From Triatoma infestans (Eukaryota > Arthropoda > Insecta > Hemiptera > Reduviidae), in contig JAAEAF010001970.1 in NCBI GenBank assembly GCA_011037195.1, forward strand, positions 1 to 64,000: a DNA stretch of 64,000 bases, written 5' to 3'. The notes beneath the pieces are model-generated. The model saw nothing but the letters and a program-made list of their open reading frames with translations. It searched no databases and was not told the origin of the DNA. Below, one piece after another: positions 10,748-23,224 of the stretch. Numbering within the stretch: position 1 is the first letter of the stretch; each line of letters opens with the position of its first letter. The position numbers were made by a program, and so were the translations under genes.

Positions 10748-11652
10748 CTTAATATCAGCTGATGGTGCTTTATATTCTCTTTCAAACAATTTTCTATAAT
10801 ATTATTAAATTCGTAATTTCCATATAATGATTCAGTTGGCATGGAAATTTCTAATGTTTTATTAATTCTTTTATATATATTGAACGCTCTATTTTCAATA
10901 TTTCCAATCGAATTCATAAGTATTTCAAATTGGCAGGCAATATTCAAGTTTACATTATAATATAAATAAGATACACACGTGTATATTAGTAATACATAGA
11001 TAAATGTTGCACATATTGTGATAATAGATGTGTAATACATAATACCATTGGTACTATCATATGGAAACCAGAATGAGATTGGTAGATCATAGTTAATACC
11101 ATTATCTGGATGCTGTTTCTTTACTTCACTATCCACATTATCTAGCATTGGTCCAACGAAAACTATAAACAAACCCAATACTAACGCTACTATAGATACT
11201 GCCACATTTATCTTGTTCTTAATTCGTATATATTTTTGTTTTATGGCTGTAGCCAATTCACTGTTATTCTCCTCATTATAATTATAAACTTGATTACCAA
11301 TTATTGTGTGCACAACAGCAATATTTGTTCTATTGATTAACATTTGGTCATATGAAACAAGAAATATAACAATTAGCAATGCATAAACAATGGAATTTGC
11401 CATTGTTACGAAATCATCTTTTTGCGCACAGATAGCTGTAATTGTGCTTATGAAAATCATAAACAGTAATAAAACATTTGCAATGATAAAATTTAGAAAA
11501 TGTATGAATAATAATTTCATTGGTTTCATTTTTGGATACATTGTGGTGATTTCCAATAATATATTGTATTCTTTATATAGTATTTGGTCGCATACTTCAT
11601 TACCTTCGCGGTCGTAATGTTCAATAAAATTGGCGATCACTTTAATTACCAT
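10748..11652 (-). CDS. odorant receptor exon 1 (TM1-TM4), 7tm_6 family
   Basis: Encodes 301 codons plus two bases. I place the exon end at 10748 because AG|GTTGGT gives a phase-2 donor that joins exon 2 exactly. The start ATG at 11652 follows AAGGAA. Hydrophobic segments lie at about residues 48-69, 85-102, 149-169 and 204-232. Diagnostic text includes YPKMK near 40, LPISFWFPYDS at 190-200, CQFEILMNSIG at 240-250, and CLKENIKHHQLIL at 289-301, the hallmark loop before TM5 in insect odorant receptors. With exons 2 and 3 it yields about 370 residues, and the usual length is 380-430. The protein should be a ligand-tuned subunit of an odorant-gated cation channel in sensory neurons, together with Orco. 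It is uninterrupted by stops. Confidence 0.88.
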
Positions 11653-12000
11653 TTCCTTTTTACTTTTTCTTTACTAATAATACACTGAACCGAAAGGATT
11701 TACACTGTGGAATATGTGCTCACAAGATAGCAAACACCCTGAATAAGTGCTTCTCCTGATCAACAATGTATTTAATAGACAGTATTCCCCACTACTAATA
11801 CACCTCCCACCACCACACCCGTTTGGCGGCGTCCAATAACGAATTCGTTTATGAAGACATTCGGAATAGCAACTCCTGAAATGTATATCGTTCATTATGT
11901 TTTATAGACCATTATCAAATTTTGTCACATTATCTGATCGGATACAAACATTCGCTAAAAGCATTGTTTTCGAACTCGGGGAACCTCTAATGTATATATG
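11653..12000. other. 5' flank of the receptor gene
   Basis: This flank upstream of the receptor start should hold its promoter and 5' UTR. I see no clear TATA box or initiator that I could defend. Confidence 0.3.
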
Positions 12001-12032
12001 TATATATATGTGGGAACCCCATGGAATGCAAT

Positions 12033-12370
12033 GAGCATGCTGAGTTAGCGATAAACCGGTTGGCTAAATACACTTCAGAAAATCATTTAATAATGAACGC
12101 GTCAAAAACACAAGAATTAGTCTTCTCACTGAAAGAAGAAAAGTTATGCACGGTGCGCTATCCACGTTTAATACTAGGTACTGAATAACGGTGCCTTAAT
12201 TGAGGGAAAATGTGAGAAATTAAGTAGATTATGTTATTTGAAGAGACGACCGGCTGACGTATTGACCATTAAAGGACTGAAGACGGCCTGATGTGCATCG
12301 TCGATTCGCTCATGACTTATGGCCTAATGTTATGGGGAAACGCGCCACTGTATCTAAGTATTCAAGTATC
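12033..12370 (+). pseudogene. LINE reverse transcriptase fragment
   Basis: One frame at 12033-12184 gives LAINRLAKYTSENHLIMNAS followed by KTQELVFS, the region after the RT active site in non-LTR retrotransposons (W...N.L.lN..KT....F). After stops, 12299-12360 gives SLMTYGLMLWGNAP, the later 'Y..(L/I)..YG...WG' motif. The two motifs are closer together than in an intact element, so there is internal decay or loss. CR1, jockey and I-like clades all remain possible. Confidence 0.65.
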
Positions 12371-12650
12371 AAAAGAAGATAGTGAGAATAATAAACATGA
12401 TTAGAAAGGATACAAATTGTCGCCAACTATTTCCTTAGGATTAGGCTTTCTAACCCTACCCTGCTGCTATATCCATAAAAATGCCGTTTATGTAATAGAA
12501 AATCCAAATAAGTTTAGGCGTGGAGAGGAACAAGGCAAAACAACTAATTGGAGGTGTGTGCACATCGAACTTCTAAAGTTGGAAAAAGCCCACTGTATAT
12601 GGCGGCTAAAATCTATAATTATTGTATGCCTGAATCTTTGCTTCAAAAAA

Positions 12651-13694
12651 TCTGGTGTTAAACACTCAGACAATTTCTCATACTCCACTTCTCAAAATTA
12701 TAATTGACAAATTTTATAGTTTGTGTACCAAATTTAATGAAATTCGTCGAAAACTGAAAAAACTGTTGAGGAAAAGCGCACTTTCAGTTAACTAATTTTC
12801 TTGAAAATCGAATTTATGGCCATCTATTTATTTCTAATTAAGTTTGTTTGGATGATACAATTATATAATCTATAAACCAATTATACTTATCAACTATGAT
12901 AGCACTTTAGTGAAAAAGATAACCCCACCCTTCCCCTAAAAGTGCCCTTAAATGAATTTTCCCAGAGAAATGTTTCAAATAAAAGTTGTAGTTCTTTGTA
13001 TGCGTAGTTTATATGGGAAGTTTCAAGAAAATCGTTGGAGCTCTTTTTGAGAAAATCGCAAAAAAGTGAAAAAATTATTTAGTAAAGTGGACATGTAAAC
13101 GCACTTCAAACTCGGAATTTCAACAACAAATTTAATTCTAATTAACATTATTTAGATGACAGAATGGTCTAATTAACTCAAATAGCACTAGATAAAAACC
13201 TAACCGCACCTCTCCCCCAAAAGTGCCCTTAAATAAATTTTCCCAGAGAAATGTTTCAAATAAAAGTTATAGCTCGTTGTATGTGTAGTTGATATAATAA
13301 GTTTGAAGGAAATCGTCGGAGTCATTTTTGAGAAAAACACAAAAAAGTAAAAAAATCTAACTAGTAAAGTGGTACTTCCGGTTGAGGAATTTTGACAGAT
13401 AAGGTATTGTCAGATCCTATAGTGATTCCTAAATGGAATGTCAAGTTTCAACTTTCTGCGGTTTTTCGTTTTTGAGCTATGCTGTTCACATACACACACA
13501 CACGCGCGCGCACGCGCGCACGCACACACGCACGCACACACGCACGCACAGACTCTCACACACAGACCATTTGCTAAAAACCACTTTTTTGGACTCAGGG
13601 GACCTCAAAACGGATATTTCCGGTGAAAACTCGATATTGAAAATTCGACACGATTGCAATACTTCCTCTTTCTAGGAGTAAGAGAAAGTAAAAA
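12651..13694 (+). repeat. R-family repeat, most complete copy
   Basis: Runs from the stem-loop end (tctggtgttaaacactcaga) to the terminus gtaagagaaagtaaaaa at 13678-13694. Inside, a module recurs three times at about 283-306-bp spacing. Each contains 'gcacttc.ggtt', a 'ttcttcaaa' or similar, 'tttcaaataaaagt', and 'gaaaatcgttggagc'-like text; the start points are near 12772, 13078 and 13361. Near the right end are a CA/CG-rich microsatellite (13492-13565) and 'tccggtgaaaactcgatatt'. No protein is encoded. The family is non-autonomous and its class is unknown. Confidence 0.8.
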
Positions 13695-13835
13695 CAAATT
13701 ATTTAAATCTGAACTTAAAAAGTATTTGCAAAATAAAAATTATTACTCCATAAACGAATACCTCTGTAAATGATTGAAACATTTTTTTAACACTGTTCTG
13801 TACTTTTTGGTCCTGTATGAATAATGTATATATAT

Positions 13836-13864
13836 ATATAATGTGTGTGTGTGTGTGTGTGTGT

Positions 13865-13900
<36 letters not shown>

Positions 13901-13915
13901 GTTGTATGGGTGTAT
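13836..13915 (+). repeat. (TG)n microsatellite
   Basis: Almost pure TG dinucleotides with a few TGG and GGG variants. It sits next to the minus-strand R copy that follows. Confidence 0.9.
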
Positions 13916-13924
13916 GTATATGTG

Positions 13925-14235
13925 TTAACAGAATATCTCAAAAACAATAAGGAAGCTCAAATTTGATATCCGATTTAGTTACTACCACCGCATTTGACAC
14001 TTAATGCAAAATCCGCGAAATCTATTATCAACCAAAAGTGCGACCATACTAACTCAAGGTTTTTCTTTTTTGCAGTTTTTCGCGACTCGAAAACGGCTCA
14101 TTTTCTTTAAACTTCATCTACTGGCTGCACACATCAATTGCCTATCACTTTTATTGGCAACGTTTTCCCGACAAATTGATTTTTTGGAGGGGGGGAAAGG
14201 GAAAGTAACTGCTTTCCTCGGAAGTACACTCCAGT
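13925..14235 (-). repeat. R-family copy, partial
   Basis: Reverse complement of the family's right half: 'aatatctcaaaaac', 'caaatttgatatccgattta', 'accaaaagtgcgac', 'cgaaaacggctcattttctt'. Together with the copy ending at 13694 it makes a tail-to-tail pair. Confidence 0.65.
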
Positions 14236-14699
14236 AAAATGTACGGTATTACCAACTACATAATATTAATATACTCACAATAGAAGCATTGACAAAGGCG
14301 ACTTTGACAGATTTGTACTAACTTAATAATTTCTGCTTAATAGATAAACATATCGTCGATGGATATTTAATATTCAATGTAATAAAATAATGCTATACAA
14401 GTAGCTGAAGTGGAATGAACTGTATATTATAATAATTTGCACTGATTGCAGGATGAAGATGCACTGGCGGGGTATGTGACTGAAACAGTTTCTGTGAATG
14501 CAGCCACATCAGGAAATAAGGTGAAATAAATAATAAAACATTTTCAATTCAGGATCATTTCTGAAAAAGCCTAGGATATAAACGTAATTTAGAACTGTGC
14601 TGGATATAAAGTAATCAATGTAGGATACATGATGAGACTAATCTTGTGTTTGATTGCAACTCTTTAACCAGAAATATTATTTTATTGTATAGGTCCTAA

Positions 14700-15495
14700 T
14701 TTTAGTGAATGTATCGCCGAAGTGACCCGCCTATGGGCAAATTTTTCAGTAACTTCCAGTAGGAAATTCATGCAATTAGAAATTGTACCCCATTTCTTGT
14801 GGAAACAAAAGATTCCTAAATATATCCTGTAGCCAGGTTGCCATTGAAGCCTTGAGCTCAAGTGTCATCAGATCAAAAATGGTGTGGAATGTCGCGGCAA
14901 ACTCACTGTTCTGGGCAGTAACAATAAAGTTACCCTATTTTGGATACCAAGGCATGTCGAGGTAGAAAGAAATGAGATGAGAGACATTCTGGCAAGGAAA
15001 AGCACTGCATCCCATCTCATATGGCCGGAACTCTTCTGTGGGATAAGAGAGACCCGTCTTTCCTGGAGTAACTCAGAAATGAGAGCGAAGCTCTGGAAAA
15101 CGTCCCTGATCTGTTTTCTGGGCAGTTATAGCCCAGAAATTTTCTGAAGCGTGCATCAGGCTTCGCGTACTGTCGGGCTTCCTTAGAGGGCATTCTAGAT
15201 TCAGAAAGCGTCTGAAGTATTTAGACCTAGAAAAGCGATAGCATCTGCAGATTGTGCAGAATAATGGGGGAAGAGATATACCTTCTAGCGGAATTAGAGC
15301 AATCATCCAGAGAAGGTTTGGAAGCCTGGGAGTTGGAGGAAGTTATACATGCCCTCCATCCTTCTCAGATTCTGAGATTTCTTAGAGAACTTATCTCTGA
15401 GGAAGGGGGCTGTAGGGAGAGTGGTTTCAGCCTACTTGTTAGTAGGGGGCACAACAGACCTCTTTTGTCGCAGTACGCTCACCCCATAAAAAGAA
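14700..15495 (+). pseudogene. LINE RNase H domain and C-terminal tail
   Basis: At about 14840-15050 the translation IEALSSSVIRSKMVWN... shifts frame and continues as VTLFWIPRHVEVERNEMRDI, then LARKSTASHLIWPELFCGI. This is the end of an RNase H domain as found in I/R1-like LINEs (V.L.W(V/I)PGH....NE.AD.LA). A further tail at 15150-15500 (FLRGHSRFRKRLKYLDLEKR, then LEEVIHALHPSQILRFLREL) matches the usual zinc-knuckle and 'F(L/I)' end. Stops and shifts show it is dead. The RT part is not preserved next to it. Confidence 0.65.
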
Positions 15496-15499
15496 AAAA

Positions 15500-17080
15500 A
15501 AGATTACATTAATTTAATTTTTAACGATTTCCTCGAAAAACTGCCCCAACGATTTTCTATGCCCCTAACTTTGCACTAAACACATTACTTCTAATTTTAC
15601 TTCTATGTAATTTTATTTTAATTTATTTACTATTTACCACTGTACAACATATTATGTGCAATTCAATATGATAAAGATGAGGTATAAATTGGCATGATTA
15701 ACCCACTTAATTAACCCACTACTGGCCCACAACATTAATTCATCAAGTGATCTCATGGCCACCGGCGCCTGAGCCGTCGGCCTGGATGTCCGGGAAATGA
15801 TTGGGAAAAAAGGAGTTGTACGAGAGAATTCGGGTATGATCTGATATTTTCATGGCGAGTAGATGTAACGGGATTAAGCAAGGTCAGGGGCTACGAATGG
15901 AACTCTGAGATTTTTTTTAAAAAAAGAACGGTTTGAAACATGGAAGAAAGCGTTAACTACTTGACAAAGTATTGTTGACTGTAGAGTTGTTGACTGTATG
16001 CGGTTTAGGTTGGATTTTTTAGCAGCGCCATAGAGCTGTGTAGTCAATACTGGCATAAGGCTGGAGATGTACAGTTTTACTTTATTATGTAAAGTTGTAC
16101 TTATGTAATTAAAGCAGTATTTTTTCTAGAAAAATTAATTTGGAGGGGCTCGCTAGGGGTGCCTCTGACTCCAAAGCTCCTATGCTTATAAATTCAGAAT
16201 CATATCTGCAATATTATACCATTATACCACCTATAAAGTGTTGATTAATATTAAAAAGTAATTCACCTTTGGTGAAAATTAATTCTACTACTTAGTGTTT
16301 GTACATCCAATGGATTTTTACTCTTTTTCATTCAGTTTTCCAGGATATTCGCGATAAAGACATACCAAATGATTTCTTTGAATGTTGAGCACTAGCTCCA
16401 CCAGTCGCTTGAAAATTTTTAAAGTAACTATTAAAGTGAATTATTAATTATAATTTTATTATAGTAATTATATAATAATTTAAATTATTATTTTCTGACA
16501 AGCAACTGTCGTAATGGACAACTGTCATATATAGTATCAGGATGACTTTTCATGATAAAAAGTACGTTATATGATCGTAATTGTTGGATTATGTAACCGA
16601 TTGTTTAGGAAATATTTAGAATAAAATTTATAACAAACTACAAGGACTTGAAAACAAGTTTATATATTGAAATAAAATTAAGTTTTCTACGTTGTTTTGA
16701 GATCATTAACTATTGAATAGTGACGTTATAGACAACCTTGATGGAGGGGAACTTACAGAGCGGTAATCATCTCTGTAAGAAATTCTAATATTAAATTATC
16801 AAAGTTTAAGGTGAACAAAGTAATAAATAAAACAATTTGTTTATAAAGATTAAATAATAATCTTCTGTATCTTCTAGATAATTATCTTTTATGTGAAAAT
16901 AGTTTCTATGGCAATTAACAGCACAATGAAAAAGCAAATTCTTAGATGTACGCTTACGAAAATAATTATAGTAATTCGAAAAGTTGAAAAGCATTATCAT
17001 AATTACTTAATATTAGATACTGCTGCTTTAAGAGAATTTAAGAGAAAAACGTGTTTCTTATTTTCAAAACTGAAACCATT
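15500..17080. other. gap without recognised gene
   Basis: Mostly AT-rich. The stretch 15740-16060 is less AT-rich, but I could not assign it. No coding similarity seen on either strand. Confidence 0.4.
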
Positions 17081-17084
17081 ACCG

Positions 17085-17690
17085 GAAATGTATTTTTGAG
17101 GTCCCCAAATTGCCTTTTGGGAAGGGATTAGCTCAATTTGCACTTCCGCTTAACTAATTTTTTCAAATTTGAAAATCTAGCAATGCTTTTTAATATCACT
17201 TAATATTTATGTAGAAGGTAGAACCATAGATTTTACTGATGTGGCACTTTAGAGGAAAGCTTGATGTGGCGGTTCCTTCGAAACCCCCTGATAAAAGTTA
17301 TAGAAATTTGCATATGTATAATACATTGTATGAGAATTGTAAAGCAAATCGTTGAAGCCGTTTCGAGGAAATCGCGAAAAGTTAAAAATCTATTCGGTAA
17401 AGTTCCACTTGCAATCTTGACGTTTTGTCCAATTCTGACGGTGGGCTTTTTCATCAAAAGCATCAATGAATAGACGTATCTAGTGAATATTTTTGCAATT
17501 TTTGGTTCGGCGTTCTTCAACGATTCCAGAGATTTTGAAATATATTTTGCTTGGAAAGTTATGTTTCGGCGATTTTGAGAGAGTTACGACGACTCCCAGT
17601 GCCGCCCCAGATTTCCCAATTCTGGCTATTCCCAAAATTACCTCTAAACCACATTTCATTATAACAGACATAGGTCCCCTAACTAGATAA
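17085..17690 (+). repeat. R-family copy, diverged
   Basis: Carries 'ccggaaatgtatttttgagg', 'cacttccgcttaactaattt', 'gcactttagaggaaagc', and 'cgaggaaatcgcgaaaa' in family order. Ends are unclear. Confidence 0.6.
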
Positions 17691-17699
17691 TAATATATT

Positions 17700-19195
17700 A
17701 CTGGCTACTAAAACAATTAGTAACCAATTAGGCTCGGAGAATTGTAAAAAGAGAAAGAAGTTAGGAAGCAAACAATTTTTCAAATTAATTATATATATAA
17801 TTACTTAAATTTCAATCATTATTTTTTATTGAAATAAAATATATGAGGTTATTTTGTTTCAGATTTGTGTCCAAGTTTTGGAACTATGTAGTCAGTTGTC
17901 TTTTGGAGATGCTTTGCAGGATGGATTGAAGATACATTAGAAGATATTAAGCACTTTTTGTTTTATAAAAACCAGACTTGTGAAGAATAACGATTGGCTT
18001 ACGAATAAAAATTGCCTTTATCATAACATACAAAAAGGAACCGAAAATTCACTAGTAGTTTCGAAATCCAGTTGAGCTAAAATGTTTTTTAATACAAAAT
18101 ATTTTTAAGTTCACTGGAAAATGTTCACTAGAAACAGTGCCCGGATAAAATATCCACTTTAGGACCAGATAGGAACCTGGGGCTACGTATAGTGATATTT
18201 AGAGGGCCGCATTTAATTGTTTCAGAACAAAATGTCTAAATAACATTTATTTTATTTTATTTCTTTTGTATGTCCAGTATACCGAGGAAAATCAGTTAAA
18301 ATGTAATAAAATCTACCAAAAAACATAATATGTGTCAGCTAAAAGAATGCTTGAATTTAAATTCTTTAAAATACAGTACACTTACTACCCTACGAAGTTA
18401 TTTCAGTGAGATAGGTTAGGGTGACATATGATGTTCTTTACACGTGAATGACGACCACTAGATAAAATCAGCGACATTGTACTGGACTACCGAAGTGACT
18501 GCGTTACCAAACGGATACAACGTAGGGGCAACATGTTTTAACTATGGTATCTGCTTTTGCGACTCCCCCTGACTACGCCCATGCTCCTGGCATAGTTCTG
18601 ATTTAATGTTCCAAGGATTTTTAAATTTCTATTTTTGTTTTTAAATATTTTCAATTTCGATTTTTTTTCAAATTGAACATAATACCCAGACAAGTATTGA
18701 AATATTTAATGGCTATAATTGAAAATACAGCTGCTTTTTTAAAATATTTATCTCTGTATTGACTAGTAGTTATTTGGACAAGGTGTATAATTATTGGCAA
18801 TCATAAAATATAAACAATGTTATTTGTTATTGTCTGTGTAAATAAGTCTCTTTTCTTTGTTTAATTGAAATACAAAAATAAACATTATTTTTTAATATAA
18901 GGTTTATTATTTATATTTATCCCTATATAAGGTGGACTGTGCTACTATACAATCATCCTTATCAAATACTTCAAAAAATAATAGATATTGATAGTAGATA
19001 AAAATTTAAAATATAAACAAATATCAAAATATAACTAATTCAAGTTAGTTTTTTACATTTTATAATTTTGAATGTTTATAATAACTCTGGTAGGTTTTAA
19101 TTTGTGTATTGTGAGCGTATTCTTTCTCAAAACAGAAAGTGCTTTCGAACTTTTCTTCTTTTTTTTTAATTTTTAATCAAGAATATCTTTTCATA
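17700..19195. other. AT-rich gap
   Basis: No genes or clear repeats that I can support. Confidence 0.4.
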
Positions 19196-19199
19196 GATC

Positions 19200-19640
19200 C
19201 AAAGTAAGTCAGCTCCGGAAAACTATTTGAAATAAAAATGAAACTGGTTGTATTATATCCAGTTTCCCTTCTGTTTGTTAGCGAGTTTACAGAAAATCAT
19301 TGGAGCCGTATTCCAGAAAATCGATAAAAAAACTGAAAGAAAAGAACTCTTGACCCTTGACCAAAAACCTTTGTGTCAGAAGCTGCGATGGTGGATACAC
19401 TGGGCGTAACCAAGATTTATGTCAAGGGGGAGCAGAATATGCATTTGGTCAAACAGGTAAAGGGTAAAGCGGAATTTTCATAAAAGAATAAATATTCCTT
19501 AACAGTTTCGAATCCGGATAAATTGAAGTGCATTTCATTAGAAAAAAAATCTGTTTTGAAACCCCCTAGTTTCCGGTATGAACTCAAAATTTCTAAAACT
19601 TGACACTATCGCATTATTTCCTCTTTTTTCTATTAAGAAA
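19200..19640 (+). repeat. R-family copy, partial
   Basis: 'cggaaaactatttgaaataa', 'gaaaatcattggagccgtat', then the right-end segment 'tagtttccggtatgaactca' and 'cgcattatttcctctttt'. Confidence 0.6.
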
Positions 19641-19644
19641 TCAT

Positions 19645-20340
19645 TAAAATTTAGTGAACAATATTGATATTGATACAGTTTTATTGTGTAATACTAACAA
19701 TATCAATAACAATTAGATCATCAATTATTCGTTTTAAAGATTTCATAATATAAAATTCAAGTGCCTTGTTAATAATAAGAATTATTCACATTTTAATTAT
19801 ATTTAATCCTGTGTACATATCGTGATGATCAATTTGAATTCAGGGCCACAATACTTGAGACAGATAAGGTTTTGTTTAGTAAATCTACCGTCCAGTAAAT
19901 ACACGCTCAGTCATTCAATGAAAAAGAACATTTGATTTATTATGAAAAAAAAATAAATAAACCTTTTATCACTTAAAATAAACTTTCCACTAAAATTAAA
20001 TCTTCACTATATACTTCAACACCTAATATTCGACAAATATATCTGATTAAAATTAGAGAAGGTAAAAAGAAAAAGAGTCGGAATTTATAATAAATATTTA
20101 GTTTCCTTTAAACTCGCCAGGCTGCAGAAACTTGGAATTGCGCTAATAAGGAATTATAAAGGAAACTCTATGTTAACCTACTTTCTGTACTTATGTTTAT
20201 TACTTAAATTTCTCCAATTATCCATAGTATGATTTAGTTTAGAAGTTTAAGTGATAAGATTCTGTGTATGTGTGTGTGTGTGTATTCTGTTTGTGAAGAT
20301 GGTAAACCAGGTGTAAAGGAAATCTCGACATAATATACAA
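19645..20340. other. AT-rich gap with (TG)n at 20266-20284
   Basis: Nothing coding recognised. It contains a short TG microsatellite just before the next R copy. Confidence 0.4.
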
Positions 20341-21779
20341 AACCTGGTGTGAAACACTCACACACCACTTTCTCTTATCACCATTACAGATGCATAGCCA
20401 TGCTCTTTCCTGCCAATTGTTCCTTACGGCCAAAGAAATACATCTGTAATGGTGGAGGCCAGTTCGAGCAAGATCTGTAATTAATGAGGAGTAAAATTTG
20501 TAATAAAATAGTAATTTTCTTCTTATTCAATCAAAAAACCGTTATAATAATTTTGAAATTTCTTATAAGAATCATGTTTTCATTCATAACTTGTAAAATA
20601 TCACTCACAGAAAATAACCGTTCGAGTAAATTTTTCTTACAAAAATTAGAGGAATCTATTTCTTAAATAAAAACCACACCTCCCCATTTGAAGAAATGAA
20701 GTTGGTGGCTGTATCTCGCTTCTGAAAGCACCAAAACAATTTTGCAAATTAAATTTGGATTTCTAACAAAAAAACTAAGGGGACACGTATTTTTTAGTTT
20801 TTTTCTAGCTATCTTAGTTTCCGATAAAAAGACGTTATCCATACACCTTGGGACTTGCTGTTTAAAAACAAATTTCATTTAAAACTCAAGTTTTACGTCT
20901 TTGTCCTAATATAAACATAGAGGTGTGTGGGCTAACACCAACCTATACTGATGTTGGCAGGTGGAGAACTGATGATTATATTATGGCCCAGTAGGGTGCT
21001 CTAAAAACACGGAACCAAGATCTTTAACATTTGAAATAAACGCCACAAATTCCGGTAAAACCATTTAATTATCAAGTTTTTCAGAAAAATTTTACAAATA
21101 TAAGTGAAACGTTTCTATCTATGCAGTTAGTATTTCAAAATTAAAGAAAATCGTTGTCACCGTTTTTGGGAAAATTTCAAAAAACCTCAAAAATCTAATC
21201 TGTAAAATCGTACTTCCGGTTAACCGATTTCCTTCAAATTTGGAACTCTATCAATGCTGCTATTGTGAATTAATATTATATAGGTGGTAAAAACCATATA
21301 TTATTACTGAAGTAGTACTTTAGAGGAAAGCATAACGATACTGTTTCCCCAGAACCTCAAAAAATCAATTTTCCCGGGAAAATATAAGAAATAAGAGTGA
21401 TAGGTATGTAAGATATTTATGTATGTAGTTAGAACACGAAGTTTAAAGAAAATCGTTGGAGCCGTTTTTGAGAAAGTCATAAAAAACTGAAAAAATCACT
21501 TAGTAAAGTGACACTTCCGGTTGATGGATTTTGCCCAAAATCATTGTGTATGATACGATGGTAGTACCTACACGGAATACCAAGTTTGAGCATCTTGCGA
21601 TTTTTCGTTTTTGAGATATTGCGTTAGAACAACACATACACATAACATTTCGGTAAAAACATTATTATCGTATTCAGTGGATCTTTTTAACATGTATTTC
21701 CAGTGAAAACGCAATTTTGAAAATTTGGCACGATCGCAATACTTGCTCTTTCTTACCTAGCAATAAGAGAAAGTAAAAA
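20341..21779 (+). repeat. R-family copy carrying a MITE arm
   Basis: Starts with cctggtgtgaaacactcaca and ends with the canonical terminus caataagagaaagtaaaaat (21760-21779). Its extra length is explained by the MITE-derived insertion at 20554-20857. The later portion, with two modules and the 'gtatgatacgatggtagtac' region, is one of the best preserved in the window. Confidence 0.8.
20554..20857 (-). mobile_element. half-copy of the palindromic MITE
   Basis: Over about 300 bp it matches one arm plus the centre of the palindromic element at 50100-50630: shared 'ataagaatcatgttttcatt', 'gaggaatctatttcttaaat', and 'ttagtttccgataaaaagac'. The outer end reads CCTTGGGACTTGCTGT instead of CCTTGGGACACCCTGT, so the terminus has decayed and the other arm is missing. 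Confidence 0.75.
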
Positions 21780-22555
21780 TCAATGTCAATTATAAAATTC
21801 ACTTCCGGTTGAACAGATTTTGGCCGAAAATTTTCCCCCAAATATAGATTTTTGTAGTTCTAAGCAATCAACGACGATAAATTTCAAATGGTCTGTGCGG
21901 AGTTGATTCAGTGTCATTGGCGCTGTTTTTTGGACTAACCTGTATCACTTCTATCGTGGATAAATACTTGTGCCCCCACAAGTCTATATTTGTTAGAAGA
22001 AAGGAGTTAAATTTGAAGTTTAAAAAAAATTGTTACTTTATGTATGATTGTGTTAACAGAAGTCAGACAATGCCGTATGAATGGTTCACTGCAATTTTTT
22101 CTTATCTAGGAGATTTGTATTTCCGACGGAAGCTCAATTTCTTTTACTGCATTTACTGTACGCAAAAAATAATTAAATTGGAAAAGAAAATAGTTTATTT
22201 CAAATCAAATCTTTTCAAGTGATTATTTACTTGTTAAGAAGGAAAATATAAAAAAGTATTTTAGGAAATAATCCTAGAATAAATCAGAGTAAATCACAAT
22301 TGAATGGAAATTCCAAGTAAATTATCAGAATATTATTTTAAATAAGTACAATTAATCTATAAACAAAGAATCTATTCCGTGTGGGAAAACCAAAAAGATA
22401 ATGTTTAAAAAAAAAATGATTACAACAATTGATACATAATTTGATTTCGAATTAATGACACATAATAACATTTCGAATTAATCAACAAAAACGTAGTTAT
22501 AAGTAGATTATAATTACAAAATCAATTTCATCACCTACTTCATATTTATCTATCA
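21780..22555. other. gap with an unrecognised 103-codon open frame
   Basis: The plus strand is open from 21911 to 22222. It is rich in C, Y, F and K and lacks any motif I know. A neighbouring segment, ggagttgattcagtgtcatt (21899 on), resembles 31033-31070, so this is probably repeat-derived rather than a gene. Confidence 0.3.
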
Positions 22556-22559
22556 AATT

Positions 22560-22760
22560 CGCAGAATGGCATACATTTATGGTATACAGAATGGTATACA
22601 TTTCATTTCTCACGCGCATAAAACACACACACACACACATCATATCTCTGCCTCTCGTTACTTTTATTCGCTAAAAACTTCTTTTGTTTAAACTGGAGAT
22701 CTCAAAACTGTTTCCGGTAATTCCAAATCCAATATTCAATTGTACGTAGAGACCGGGGCC
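22560..22760 (+). repeat. R-family right-end fragment
   Basis: A CA-rich run followed by 'actggagatctcaaaactg', 'tttccggtaattccaaatcc'. This is the family's right-end segment. Confidence 0.5.
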
Positions 22761-23224
22761 ACCTCAAGCTCATTTTTGTGATATCAAAAAGGTTAGGCAA
22801 AAAATGCTGATTGTGGTCCCCGGATTCTTCTCATGTCAACTCCGTGTATCGTTAATTAACGCCAGGAATGGCAGGGCTAAACCACAGAGAAAAATGTACA
22901 TGTACACAGAGAAGGTAAAACGTTAGTTACATGATTTTCCACAAGACTTACAAAAGGAGGCAGGGTACTGTAACCATGGCAGTTCACTATTCTTTCTAGG
23001 TACTAAGATAGTGGGCCTACTATGATTACTTTGGAGTGACTCTGCCCCGTAATACCGATCCAGTAGACGATATGCTTTCTCACTTTTCTATGAACTCACA
23101 TACAATTCTATACGAGATGCTACAGAAAGGTTCACACCTTTGACATACATCGGTCTCTTCGTTATATTCAATGTTTCTATACCCTGCATCGAACGTTACT
23201 AATATTGTTCGCCTAGAATTTCAG

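Noticed and set aside
13433..13675. Histidine/threonine-rich plus-strand peptide
   Set aside because: It is the translation of a CA/CG microsatellite within an R copy.
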